From NCBI GenBank assembly GCA_900553225.1, contig USCV01000023.1:1-23414 (forward strand): a stretch of DNA of 23,414 bases. Direction: 5' to 3'. A model generated the notes under the pieces. That model was given only the letters and a program-made list of their open reading frames with translations, had not been told where the DNA came from and did not search any database. Origin of the DNA: an uncultured Clostridium sp. (GTDB taxonomy: Bacteria > Bacillota > Clostridia > TANB77 > CAG-508). Below, in pieces: positions 8,802 through 16,474 of this stretch (position 1 is its first letter; each line of letters opens with the position of its first letter). The translations under genes and the position numbers were made by a program.

Positions 8802-10868
8802 TTATTTTTTCTTTGCTTTTTTAGTAGTACTCTTTACACGCTTTTTGCTTTTTTTTGATTCAGCACCATTCTCTTCTGGTGTCCATTTTTCTCCATTCTT
8901 TGGTTTATTCCAAGAAATATAATTACAACTTTCTGGGTTATTTTCACAGATGTAATAGTTCTTCTTTCTTTTTGTTTTCCTTACCTGAACCATGCCACCA
9001 CATACAGGACATGGAACATCAATTGTTTCAATAATCGGTTTTGCATTTTTACATTCTGGGTATCCAGGACATGCTAAAAATTTACCATATCTTCCATATT
9101 TATATACCATCATTCTTCCGCACTTTTCACATTGTACGTCTGATACTTCATCTTTAATTTCCACGTGTTCTAGCTCTTTTTCTGCCTTTTCTAAAGTTTT
9201 CTCAAATGGACTATAAAAATCCCTGATGATTTTTTTCCAGTATTCTTTTCCTTCTGCAATTCTATCAAATTCTGTCTCAATATTAGCTGTAAATTCCACA
9301 TTCACTATATCTTTAAAATTTTCTGTAAGAAGCTTATTTACAACCTTACCAAGTTCTGTTGGAACCAACTGTTTTTTTTGTTTTTCTATATATCTTCTTT
9401 CTAATATTGTTGTAATTGTTGGTGAATAAGTACTTGGTCTTCCTATTCCCTTTTCTTCTAACGCTTTTACTAAACTTGCTTCTGTGTACCTTGCTGGCGG
9501 TTCTGTAAAACTTTGTTTCGTATCTATTTTTTGCTTTTCTACTTCTTGCTTTAATTCAAGTTCTGGAAGTTCAGAATCCTTTTCTTCTTTTGATTGTTCC
9601 TGTCCCTCTATATACACACTCATAAAACCTTTAAATTTTAGAGTTTGTCCATTTGCTTTAAAATTATATTTGTCATTTGCTAAAATATTAACTGCTACAG
9701 TATCATATATAGCCTGGGCCATTTGACTTGCAATAAACCTATTATATATTAATTCATATAATTTCAATTGATCTTTATTTAGAGAGTCTTTTACTTTATC
9801 TGGAGTAAGTTCAATATAAGTTGGTCTAATTGCCTCATGAGCATCTTGTGAGTTTTCTTTTGTTTTATAAAAACGATTTTCATAGTACTGACTTCCATAT
9901 GTACTATTAATATGTTCCTTAGCTGCCTCTCTTGCTTCTTTTGAGATTCTAGTTGAATCAGTTCTCATATATGTAATTAAACCAATAGAACCTTTTCCTG
10001 TAACTTTTACACCTTCATACAATCCCTGTGCAACTGACATAGTCTTTTTCAAACTAAAATTTAGCTTTCTAGATGCTTCTTGTTGAAGTGTACTTGTTGT
10101 AAATGGTGGAGCAGGACTTTTCTTTTTTTGGCCTTTTTTAACATCTTCTACTATAAATTTAGCATCTTGAAGATTTTCAAGTATTTTATCTACTTCCATC
10201 TTTGAATGAAGCTCAAGTTTCTTTCCATTTTCTCCATAAAACTTAGCTTCGAAACTTTTTCTAGATTTTTTATCTTTCAGTTGAGCAGTAATATTCCAAT
10301 ATTCTTCTGGAATAAACTTTTCAATCTCTTCTTCTCTATCAACAATTAGTTTTACAGCAACAGATTGAACTCTACCTGCAGATAACCCTCTTTTAACCTT
10401 TTTCCAAAGAATTGGACTTATTTTATAACCAACAATTCTGTCTAAAACTCTTCTTGCTTGTTGAGCATCTGTTAAATTTATATCAATTTTTCTAGGATTC
10501 TTTATAGAAGATTGCACAGTTTCCTTTGTAATTTCATTAAAAGTAACTCTGCAAACACTATCTTCTGGAATTTGTAATATATGAGCTAAATGCCATGCAA
10601 TAGCTTCACCTTCACGATCAGGGTCAGTTGCAAGATATATTTTTTTGGCTGATTTAGCATCTTTTTTCAAAGATTTAATTAAATCTCCTTTTCCTCTAAT
10701 ATTAATATATTCAGGTTCAAAATCATGTTCTATATCAATTCCTAATTTTGATTTTGGCAAATCCCTTATGTGCCCCATAGATGCTACTACTTTTGTATTA
10801 CCACCTAAAAATTTTTTTATCGTGTTTGCTTTAGCAGGTGATTCCACTATAATTAATTTATCTGCCAT
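8802..10868 (-). CDS. topA: DNA topoisomerase I
   Basis: Type IA topoisomerase that relaxes negative supercoils by single-strand passage. The 688-residue protein opens with the TOPRIM motif LIIVESPAKANTIKKFLG and carries the acidic triad segment YLATDPDREGEAIAWHL (~78-94). The active-site tyrosine is in LITYMRTDSTRIS (~300). EKGIGRPSTYSPTI follows (~475). The C-terminus holds two zinc-ribbon modules (CEKCGRMM...CPGYPECKN and CPVCGGM...CENNPESC) and a very basic tail rich in Lys. Start ATG at 10868 has AAAGGAG eight bases upstream. Length and motifs are normal. No in-frame CGG. Confidence 0.97.
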   Translation of the reverse strand: MADKLIIVESPAKANTIKKFLGGNTKVVASMGHIRDLPKSKLGIDIEHDFEPEYINIRGKGDLIKSLKKDAKSAKKIYLATDPDREGEAIAWHLAHILQIPEDSVCRVTFNEITKETVQSSIKNPRKIDINLTDAQQARRVLDRIVGYKISPILWKKVKRGLSAGRVQSVAVKLIVDREEEIEKFIPEEYWNITAQLKDKKSRKSFEAKFYGENGKKLELHSKMEVDKILENLQDAKFIVEDVKKGQKKKSPAPPFTTSTLQQEASRKLNFSLKKTMSVAQGLYEGVKVTGKGSIGLITYMRTDSTRISKEAREAAKEHINSTYGSQYYENRFYKTKENSQDAHEAIRPTYIELTPDKVKDSLNKDQLKLYELIYNRFIASQMAQAIYDTVAVNILANDKYNFKANGQTLKFKGFMSVYIEGQEQSKEEKDSELPELELKQEVEKQKIDTKQSFTEPPARYTEASLVKALEEKGIGRPSTYSPTITTILERRYIEKQKKQLVPTELGKVVNKLLTENFKDIVNVEFTANIETEFDRIAEGKEYWKKIIRDFYSPFEKTLEKAEKELEHVEIKDEVSDVQCEKCGRMMVYKYGRYGKFLACPGYPECKNAKPIIETIDVPCPVCGGMVQVRKTKRKKNYYICENNPESCNYISWNKPKNGEKWTPEENGAESKKSKKRVKSTTKKAKKK

Positions 10869-10896
10869 ATTTTTTCTCCTTTTTTTATTTTATTAA

Positions 10897-10925
10897 ATTC
10901 TAGAATAAATTTTTAAATTTTTCAA
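10897..10925 (-). promoter_or_regulatory. Sigma-A promoter of topA
   Basis: TTGAAA (10920-10925) and TAGAAT (10897-10902) are 17 bases apart on the minus strand, ~28 bases ahead of the topA ATG. Together with the hairpin at 10976-10994 it suggests topA has its own transcript. Confidence 0.65.
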
Positions 10926-10975
10926 TACTTATTTGGAATTATTTTGTAATATAATTTTTTAGTTAACACAATTTT

Positions 10976-10994
10976 AGGCGACTATTAGTCGCCT
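10976..10994 (-). terminator. GC-rich 8-bp hairpin after the small unknown gene
   Basis: AGGCGACT (10976-10983) pairs perfectly with AGTCGCCT (10987-10994) around a three-base loop. It starts one base after the stop codon of the small gene. It is unusually GC-rich for this DNA. The following TAAAATTGTG is not a good U-tract on the minus strand, so termination is likely but not certain. Confidence 0.6.
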
Positions 10995-10995
10995 G

Positions 10996-11349
10996 CTATT
11001 TTATATATTTATACATATTTTCTGTACATTGATATATATTATCTTTCATTAAATCTTCAATTACATCTCCTGCTATAATTGGAGAGACTTTATTCTTTTG
11101 TAAGATATTTAACATATTGTTAACATTTTCCTGAGTACTTGTGATATTTTTAAAACTTTTCTTATCTAAAATAACTTCATCATCAATTTTCCTTTTTATT
11201 ATTTCAATTCCAAATTCCGGTGCTTTTTCAGAACAATTTATATCTTCTATTTGGTAATATTCTAATTTAAATGGTTCGACAATATCATTATCCTCACTGT
11301 CCTCAAACCTAATAAATGCATCTCCATAAAATTTTCTCGTGTTTTCCAT
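10996..11349 (-). CDS. Small conserved-looking protein of unknown function
   Basis: A 117-residue acidic soluble protein with no signal peptide or membrane segment. It has an N-terminal stretch with FIRFEDSEDNDIVEPFKLEYYQIED, a central FGIEIIKRKIDDEVILDKKSF, and a helical C-terminus (NVNNMLNILQKNKVSPIIAGDVIEDLM). It recalls small clostridial proteins of the 'YGIEI' kind, but I cannot name the family with confidence. The ATG at 11349 is chosen over one 10 codons upstream because AGAGGAT lies at proper distance. It has its own promoter and a hairpin directly after the stop, so it is a single-gene unit between murG and topA. No in-frame CGG. Confidence 0.75.
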   Translation of the reverse strand: MENTRKFYGDAFIRFEDSEDNDIVEPFKLEYYQIEDINCSEKAPEFGIEIIKRKIDDEVILDKKSFKNITSTQENVNNMLNILQKNKVSPIIAGDVIEDLMKDNIYQCTENMYKYIK

Positions 11350-11379
11350 AATAAATCCTCTCTTTCGTATCATATGCAA

Positions 11380-11413
11380 GAGTTACTATAACTCACATTT
11401 ACTATACTTGCAA
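11380..11413 (-). promoter_or_regulatory. Promoter with palindrome over the -10 box, small unknown gene
   Basis: TTGCAA (11408-11413) and TATAGT (11385-11390) are 17 bases apart on the minus strand. The -10 box lies inside an inverted repeat GAGTT-ATAGT-AACTC (11380-11394), a possible operator. About 75 bases further upstream a TGTCGAA (11484-11490) matches the Spo0A-box core. Seven bases alone prove little. Confidence 0.55.
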
Positions 11414-11541
11414 GAAAATTTGTCCCCCATCCTTCGAGGCTATTATGCTTTTATCGACACAAAATTATTTTATTGTAATATCATTCGACATCAATCTTAT
11501 ATTATTTTTAGATTGTAATAAAAACTTATTATATCTGTAAC

Positions 11542-12657
11542 CTATTTGCAACATTTAAGAATTTCCTCATAAATTTTATCTTCAACATTGTAAATTGCCA
11601 TATTTTTTGCTCTATTTCCCATATCTATTAAATTATCCTTATTACTTATAACATCTTCAATTACATCTGATAAGATTTTAGAATTTAAATCTTGGTTCAG
11701 AATTACTTTTGCTGCACCTGCTTTTTCAAATACCCTTGCATTATCCTCTTGACGATTGGCCGATTTACTAGGAAGAGGTATAAAAATTGCTGGTTTCCCT
11801 GCAAGTGCAATTTCTGCTAGAGTCATTGCACCACTTCTTGCAATTATTAAGTCACATGCATTCATTATTTCTTCCATATTATAAATATAAGGAACAATTT
11901 TTACCTTATCAATATTATTAATATCGATATTTTCATCTGCTAGTTTCTCTTTTATTACATCAAATTGAGAAGGACCTGCTGCCCAAATAATCTGATAGTT
12001 TGAATTTTTCTTATTTTTTATAATATCAAGCAATGTTTGGTTAATTGCTCTTGCACCTTGGCTTCCTCCAAAAACAAGAATAAGAGGCAGATCGTTTGAA
12101 AGTTTAAGTCCTTGCCTAATTTTCAAAATTTGCTCATTAGTTAAGCTTATATTTTTTGTTTTGGTTGGAGTTCCTGTAACAACAACATTTTTAGCATTTG
12201 GTAATCTATCTTTTGCTTCTTTAAAACCAACTAAGATGGTACTTGCTTTTTTGGATAACATTTTTACTGCAAGTCCAGGATATGCATTGCTCTCATGAAG
12301 AATAGTTGGACATTTTAATTTATATGCTGCTGATATAACAGCACCACAAATATATCCCCCCGTACCTATAACAATATCAGGTTTAAAATCTTGAACAATC
12401 TTCTTTGCCTGCTTAAACCCCTTTGCTGTTTTAAACATATTTTTTATATTCTCAATAGTTAATTTTTTAGAAAATCCATAAGCTTCAATAGTTTTAAGTT
12501 TATACCCAGCCCTTGGAACTAAATCATTTTCTAATCCTCTATTTGTTCCTATAAAAATAATTTCAGAACCTGGCTGTTCTTTTTTTATTTTATCTGCAAT
12601 TGCAATACCAGGGTTAATATGTCCACCTGTACCTGCTGCAGCAATTATTACTCTCAT
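11542..12657 (-). CDS. murG: MurG, lipid II-forming N-acetylglucosaminyltransferase
   Basis: Transfers GlcNAc from UDP-GlcNAc to lipid I at the inner face of the membrane to make lipid II. The 371-residue GT28 protein has the N-terminal GTGGHINP loop (9-16). It also has HESNAYPGLAVK, the GGSQGARAIN loop at the start of the second Rossmann fold, and the sugar-nucleotide site ARSGAMTLAEIALAGKPAIFIPLP with the following NRQEDNA. ATG at 12657 has AGGAGG nine bases upstream. It follows ftsW by 51 bases once ftsW is extended through its last CGG. This is the last gene of the dcw run. No in-frame CGG and no frame break. Confidence 0.97.
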   Translation of the reverse strand: MRVIIAAAGTGGHINPGIAIADKIKKEQPGSEIIFIGTNRGLENDLVPRAGYKLKTIEAYGFSKKLTIENIKNMFKTAKGFKQAKKIVQDFKPDIVIGTGGYICGAVISAAYKLKCPTILHESNAYPGLAVKMLSKKASTILVGFKEAKDRLPNAKNVVVTGTPTKTKNISLTNEQILKIRQGLKLSNDLPLILVFGGSQGARAINQTLLDIIKNKKNSNYQIIWAAGPSQFDVIKEKLADENIDINNIDKVKIVPYIYNMEEIMNACDLIIARSGAMTLAEIALAGKPAIFIPLPSKSANRQEDNARVFEKAGAAKVILNQDLNSKILSDVIEDVISNKDNLIDMGNRAKNMAIYNVEDKIYEEILKCCK

Positions 12658-12708
12658 TTTAAAATAACCTCCTGAAAATTAGTACATTACTGTAATATAA
12701 AATAACTA

Positions 12709-13859
12709 TTATACCTTAGAGCCTGCTCTTGATATATTAAGCAGAATACCGCACTGAACATAGCAAAATGAGAAGTGCAGTTCCACCATAACTAAAGAAT
12801 GGAAGTGGCATTCCAGTAGTCGGAATTGATGCTGTAACAACTGCAATATTAATAATAGCTTGAGCTCCAATTAAAGTAGAAATTCCAACAGCAAGCAAAC
12901 TACCAAACATATCTGGTGCTTTCATTGCAATTAAAATACCTCTCCATACAAAAACTGCAAATAAGAAAATTACAATTGCGCACCCCACAAATCCCAACTC
13001 TTCTGATAAAATTGAGAAAATAAAATCATTATGAGGTTCAGGTATGTATAAAAACTTTTGCTTACTTTCTCCGCAAGCCTACTCCAAATATTCCACCAGA
13101 TCCAATTGCATATAAACTTTGTACAACTTGGTAACCGGTTCCTTGAGCATCGGCCCATGGGTTAAAGAATGTTTGAATACGGTCTAGTCTAAAGTTTTGT
13201 TTACCTGCCATTTGCATAACTCCAAGTGCCCCCATGACAAAAGACGCTCCAACACCTCCTGCAATTGCAAAATGTAATACTCTACACCCTGCCATCAACA
13301 TCATTACAGAAGTAACAATTATAATTACAAGGGAAACACTTAAATGGTTTTGTACTAAAAATAAAATTCCAATTGGTGGTACTAAAAACAGTAATGGTTT
13401 TATAAAGCCACTAAATAAATTTTTTAATTCTCTCTTATGGTCTGATAAATATCCTGCATAAAAAATTATAAGTCCAATTTTAGTAATTTCAGATGGCTGG
13501 AATTGACCAAATCCTAAATTTATCCATCTAGTTGCTCCTTTAACCTCTCTACCGATTCCCGGAACAAGCACTAATAATAATATAATCCATGATACAAAGT
13601 AGACTATCCAATAATATTTTTTATAAAAACGATAATCAACTTTTGAAATAAAAAACATTAAAACAATTCCTACAATAGCAAAACCAACTTGTTTTCTTAC
13701 ATAAAAATAACTATCATTTCCCTGCGATATAGCTGATGGAGCACTAGCAGAAAGAACCATTACGATTCCAAGTGCTAGCAATAGTAATACTGTTATACAT
13801 ATAATAAAATCAAATTGATTATTAACAAACTTTGATATTTTTTTTACTTTCTTTTGCAT
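12709..13859 (-). CDS. ftsW: FtsW, septal SEDS glycosyltransferase, read through two +1 CGG shifts
   Basis: Polytopic membrane polymerase that extends glycan strands at the septum together with its class B PBP. The gene changes frame at CGG codons 13071-13073 and 12749-12751. Skipping one base at each gives 382 residues and a stop at 12709, normal for FtsW. Evidence for the joined product: about ten hydrophobic segments, WINLGFGQFQPSE, LDRIQTFFNPW, then SGGIFGVGL-G-ESKQKFLYIPEPHNDFIF across the first shift, PTTGMPLPFFSYGGTALL, and LLCSV-G-ILLNISRAGSKV across the second. Both recovered glycines (263 and 370) match conserved FtsW positions. Start: ATG at 13859 with GGGAGG seven bases upstream; an open stretch extends upstream but lacks an SD. 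There is no other in-frame CGG. An essential gene like this is unlikely to be broken. Confidence 0.93.
12748..12751 (-). other. CGGT +1 recoding site near the ftsW C-terminus
   Basis: The sense strand reads TGT TCA GTG CGG TAT TCT GCT TAA. Zero-frame reading ends after four more codons. Skipping the C gives GTG-GGT-ATT-CTG-CTT-AAT-ATA-TCA, that is VGILLNIS, the usual end of the last FtsW helix in Firmicutes. It is the only CGGT; the other five sites are CGGA. That shows the fourth base need not be A. Confidence 0.85.
13070..13073 (-). other. CGGA +1 recoding site in ftsW GLGES loop
   Basis: The sense strand reads GTA GGC TTG CGG AGA AAG TAA and stops three codons later in the zero frame. Skipping the C gives GGC-TTG-GGA-GAA-AGT-AAG, that is GVGLGESKQK, a conserved FtsW/RodA/SpoVE loop. 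A -2 shift would add an Arg and break the loop spacing. The glycine is residue 263. Confidence 0.9.
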
Positions 13860-13882
13860 TTGTAACCTCCCAAAAACAGATG

Positions 13883-14860
13883 TTAAACTCCATATATTCC
13901 AATAATACATAAAGCAAGTGTAATTATACTAAATACAGAAACTACTTTATTTTCACTCCAACCAGAAAGTTCAAAGTGATGATGAATAGGAGCCATTTTA
14001 AAAATTCTTTTTCCTGTCTTTTTGAAAAATGCAACTTGCATCATAACAGAAATTGTTTCTATGATTGGAATAAGTGCTATAATTATTAAAATTAGTGGAT
14101 TTTTTAAATACAAACTAATTCCAGCAATTGCTCCCCCAAGTAAAAGTGAACCTGTATCTCCCATAAATACTTTTGCAGGATGCAAATTAAATAGTAAAAA
14201 GCCTAAGCATGCCCCCACTAAAGCACTTCCAACTAGTGTTACTTCTTTTACTCCAAAAATAATACTAATAACTGTTAAACATGTAAGAATTATTGTTGTA
14301 ACCGTTGTTGACAGTCCATCTATTCCATCTGTTAAATTAACTGCATTGGTTGTTCCAAGTAGTACAAAAATAGCAAATGGTATATAAGCCCACATCGGTA
14401 AATTAATATATTCTTTAATAAATGGAATATAAATATCAGTTCCAATTTTAAGTACATTTGTCAAAAATAAAGTATATATTACTGCTACAATTAATAATCC
14501 AATCATTTTATATAATGGTTTTAATCCTTTAGTATTTTTCAAAACTAACTTTTTAAAATCATCTATAAAACCTACAAGCCCAAAACCAATTGTTACAAAT
14601 AATAATGGTAAAATATTTCTTGCAAGTGTTATATCTTTTTTGCTATATTGTACATACAAAAATGTGCAAACTATAAATACTGCTGCAGCTATAATAATTC
14701 CACCCATTGTTGGGGTTCCTTGCTTTTTTAAATGGCTTTCTGGTCCATCGCTTCTTTCTATTTGACCTACCTTAAATAGCTTTAATATTGGTATTATAAT
14801 AATCCCTAAGATTGTGCTTACTACAAATGAAAGCAGTAATATCTTTATGTGAAATTCCAT
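13883..14860 (-). CDS. mraY: MraY, phospho-MurNAc-pentapeptide translocase
   Basis: Makes lipid I by moving phospho-MurNAc-pentapeptide onto undecaprenyl phosphate. The 325-residue polytopic membrane protein has ~10 hydrophobic helices. Family motifs are QGTPTMGG near residue 47, FIDDFKK (~117-123), NLTDGIDGL (~175) and the C-terminal histidine loop APIHHHFELSGWSENKVV (~292-309). ATG at 14860 has AGGAGG six bases upstream. It sits between murE and ftsW with short gaps, as in most Gram-positive dcw clusters. No in-frame CGG. Confidence 0.97.
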   Translation of the reverse strand: MEFHIKILLLSFVVSTILGIIIIPILKLFKVGQIERSDGPESHLKKQGTPTMGGIIIAAAVFIVCTFLYVQYSKKDITLARNILPLLFVTIGFGLVGFIDDFKKLVLKNTKGLKPLYKMIGLLIVAVIYTLFLTNVLKIGTDIYIPFIKEYINLPMWAYIPFAIFVLLGTTNAVNLTDGIDGLSTTVTTIILTCLTVISIIFGVKEVTLVGSALVGACLGFLLFNLHPAKVFMGDTGSLLLGGAIAGISLYLKNPLILIIIALIPIIETISVMMQVAFFKKTGKRIFKMAPIHHHFELSGWSENKVVSVFSIITLALCIIGIYGV

Positions 14861-14899
14861 TTTTTCCTCCTATTTTGTATATCTATAATTTTCTTTAGC

Positions 14900-16375
14900 C
14901 TATATTTTTCCTTCTAAAATTTTATTTATAATAACTCTTTCATCAAAAGGATTTTTCTTATGCCCAATAATTTGATATGTTTCGTGACCCTTTCCTGCAA
15001 AAACAACAATGTCATCTTTATGTGCCATTTCTATTGCATACTTCATTGCCTCTACTCTATCTACTATTGTTATATATTTTCCTTTTGTCTTTTTCATTCC
15101 TTCTTCAATTTGAGATATTATTTCATCTGGGTTTTCCGTACGTGGGTTATCTGAAGTAATAACAGTGAAATTTGCAATATTCCCCGCAATTTGGCCCATA
15201 ATAGGTCTCTTAGCTTTATCTCTATCTCCACCGCATCCAAATACTACAATTACTCTACCTCTAGTATATGATTTTACTGCTTGTAATATGTTTTCTAAAC
15301 TTTCTGGTGAATGTGCATAATCAATCATTAAAGTAAGGTCTTTATTATTTTCTACAAGTTCACTTCTTCCAGGCACTTTTACTTCAAGTAATGCTTCTTT
15401 TATTTTTTCTGGGGTACAATTTAATTTAAGACCTATGCATATAGCAGCAAGTGCATTGTACACACTAAATCTTCCAGGTATAAATGCCTTTACCCTTTCA
15501 TTTTTTATTCCTAACTTCATTTTAAAATCTACATATGTATTTGTAATTGTAATATCTTTAGCTAGCATATTGCAATAATTATCTATTCCATATGTATATA
15601 TTTCTTTTTCTTTAAACATATTTGGAATTTTTGCAGTGTATAAATCATCTGCATTTACATAAGCAACTTTTGACATTTCAATTAACTTTAATTTTGAATT
15701 AAAATAGTCCTGCATATCTGGATGTTCTTTTTCACTAATATGATCTTCTGAAAAGTTTGTAAATACTGCAATATCAAAATCACAACCGTCAACACGGTGT
15801 AATTTTAAACTTTGAGATGAAACCTCCATAATAACAACATCACAGCCAGCTTTTTGCATATTATAAAACATTTTTTGAAGTTCTATGCTTTCTGGGGTGG
15901 TTCTATCATTTTCATCAATTTTTTTATCACCTATATAGCTTGCAATTGTTCCAATTAATCCAACCTTTTTACCTTCTTTTTCTAGAATTGATTTTGTCAT
16001 AAAAGAAGTAGTTGTCTTTCCTTTTGTTCCTGTAATACCAATTAATTTAAATTGGCGAGAAGGGTTTTTGTAAAAATTTGCAGCTGCGATTGCAACTCCA
16101 TGTCTTGTGTCTTTTGTAATGATAATTGTAACATTATCTGGTATTTTCATTAAAATTTTTTTATCAATATCACTTTGCGCTAGAATAGCTGTTGCCCCGT
16201 TTTCTATCGCTGAATTTATATATTCATGACCATCTGTTTCAAATCCTTTAATTGCAACAAACATTGTATCTGGTTTAACTTTCTCTGAATCACATTCAAT
16301 GTGTTTTATATCAATGTCTAAATTTCCTTTAACCTTTAAATCTTCTAATCCTATTAAAATTTTTTTAAGTTCCAT
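14900..16375 (-). CDS. murE: MurE, UDP-MurNAc-tripeptide synthetase (meso-DAP type)
   Basis: ATP-dependent ligase adding the third residue of the peptidoglycan stem peptide. The 491-residue protein has the Mur ligase Walker A GITGTKGKTTTS (113-124) and a NFSEDHISEKEHPDMQDYFNSK segment with the modified-Lys region. It also has YAHSPESLE, VVFGCGGDRDKAKRP, and the substrate-selecting DNPRTENP (~408). DNPR, as opposed to DDPR or other variants, is the signature of meso-diaminopimelate ligases. ATG at 16375 has AAGGAG nine bases upstream. No in-frame CGG. Confidence 0.96.
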   Translation of the reverse strand: MELKKILIGLEDLKVKGNLDIDIKHIECDSEKVKPDTMFVAIKGFETDGHEYINSAIENGATAILAQSDIDKKILMKIPDNVTIIITKDTRHGVAIAAANFYKNPSRQFKLIGITGTKGKTTTSFMTKSILEKEGKKVGLIGTIASYIGDKKIDENDRTTPESIELQKMFYNMQKAGCDVVIMEVSSQSLKLHRVDGCDFDIAVFTNFSEDHISEKEHPDMQDYFNSKLKLIEMSKVAYVNADDLYTAKIPNMFKEKEIYTYGIDNYCNMLAKDITITNTYVDFKMKLGIKNERVKAFIPGRFSVYNALAAICIGLKLNCTPEKIKEALLEVKVPGRSELVENNKDLTLMIDYAHSPESLENILQAVKSYTRGRVIVVFGCGGDRDKAKRPIMGQIAGNIANFTVITSDNPRTENPDEIISQIEEGMKKTKGKYITIVDRVEAMKYAIEMAHKDDIVVFAGKGHETYQIIGHKKNPFDERVIINKILEGKI

Positions 16376-16408
16376 ACGTAATCTCTCCTTACTTTTAAGA
16401 TTTACATT

Positions 16409-16440
16409 CCTATTATATAACTAATTTTTTCTTTTGTATA
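16409..16440 (-). promoter_or_regulatory. Possible internal promoter before murE
   Basis: The ~100-base gap between the PBP stop and murE contains TAGTTATATAATAGG on the minus strand, with a good TATAAT but no clear -35. The same 15 bases occur at the possible protease promoter (~7287-7301). That may be chance in DNA this AT-rich. A CAAAAGA lies just upstream. Confidence 0.3.
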
Positions 16441-16474
16441 GAAAAGATTTCATATTTTTTATATATTTGTTACT

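Noticed and set aside
12970..13158. Separate 62-codon gene inside ftsW
   Set aside because: It is the third frame of ftsW; the real protein reads in the other two frames joined at CGG 13071-13073.
13234..13461. Plus-strand reading frames opposite the dcw genes, topA and the protease
   Set aside because: They mirror strong minus-strand genes and have no motifs or ribosome binding sites.
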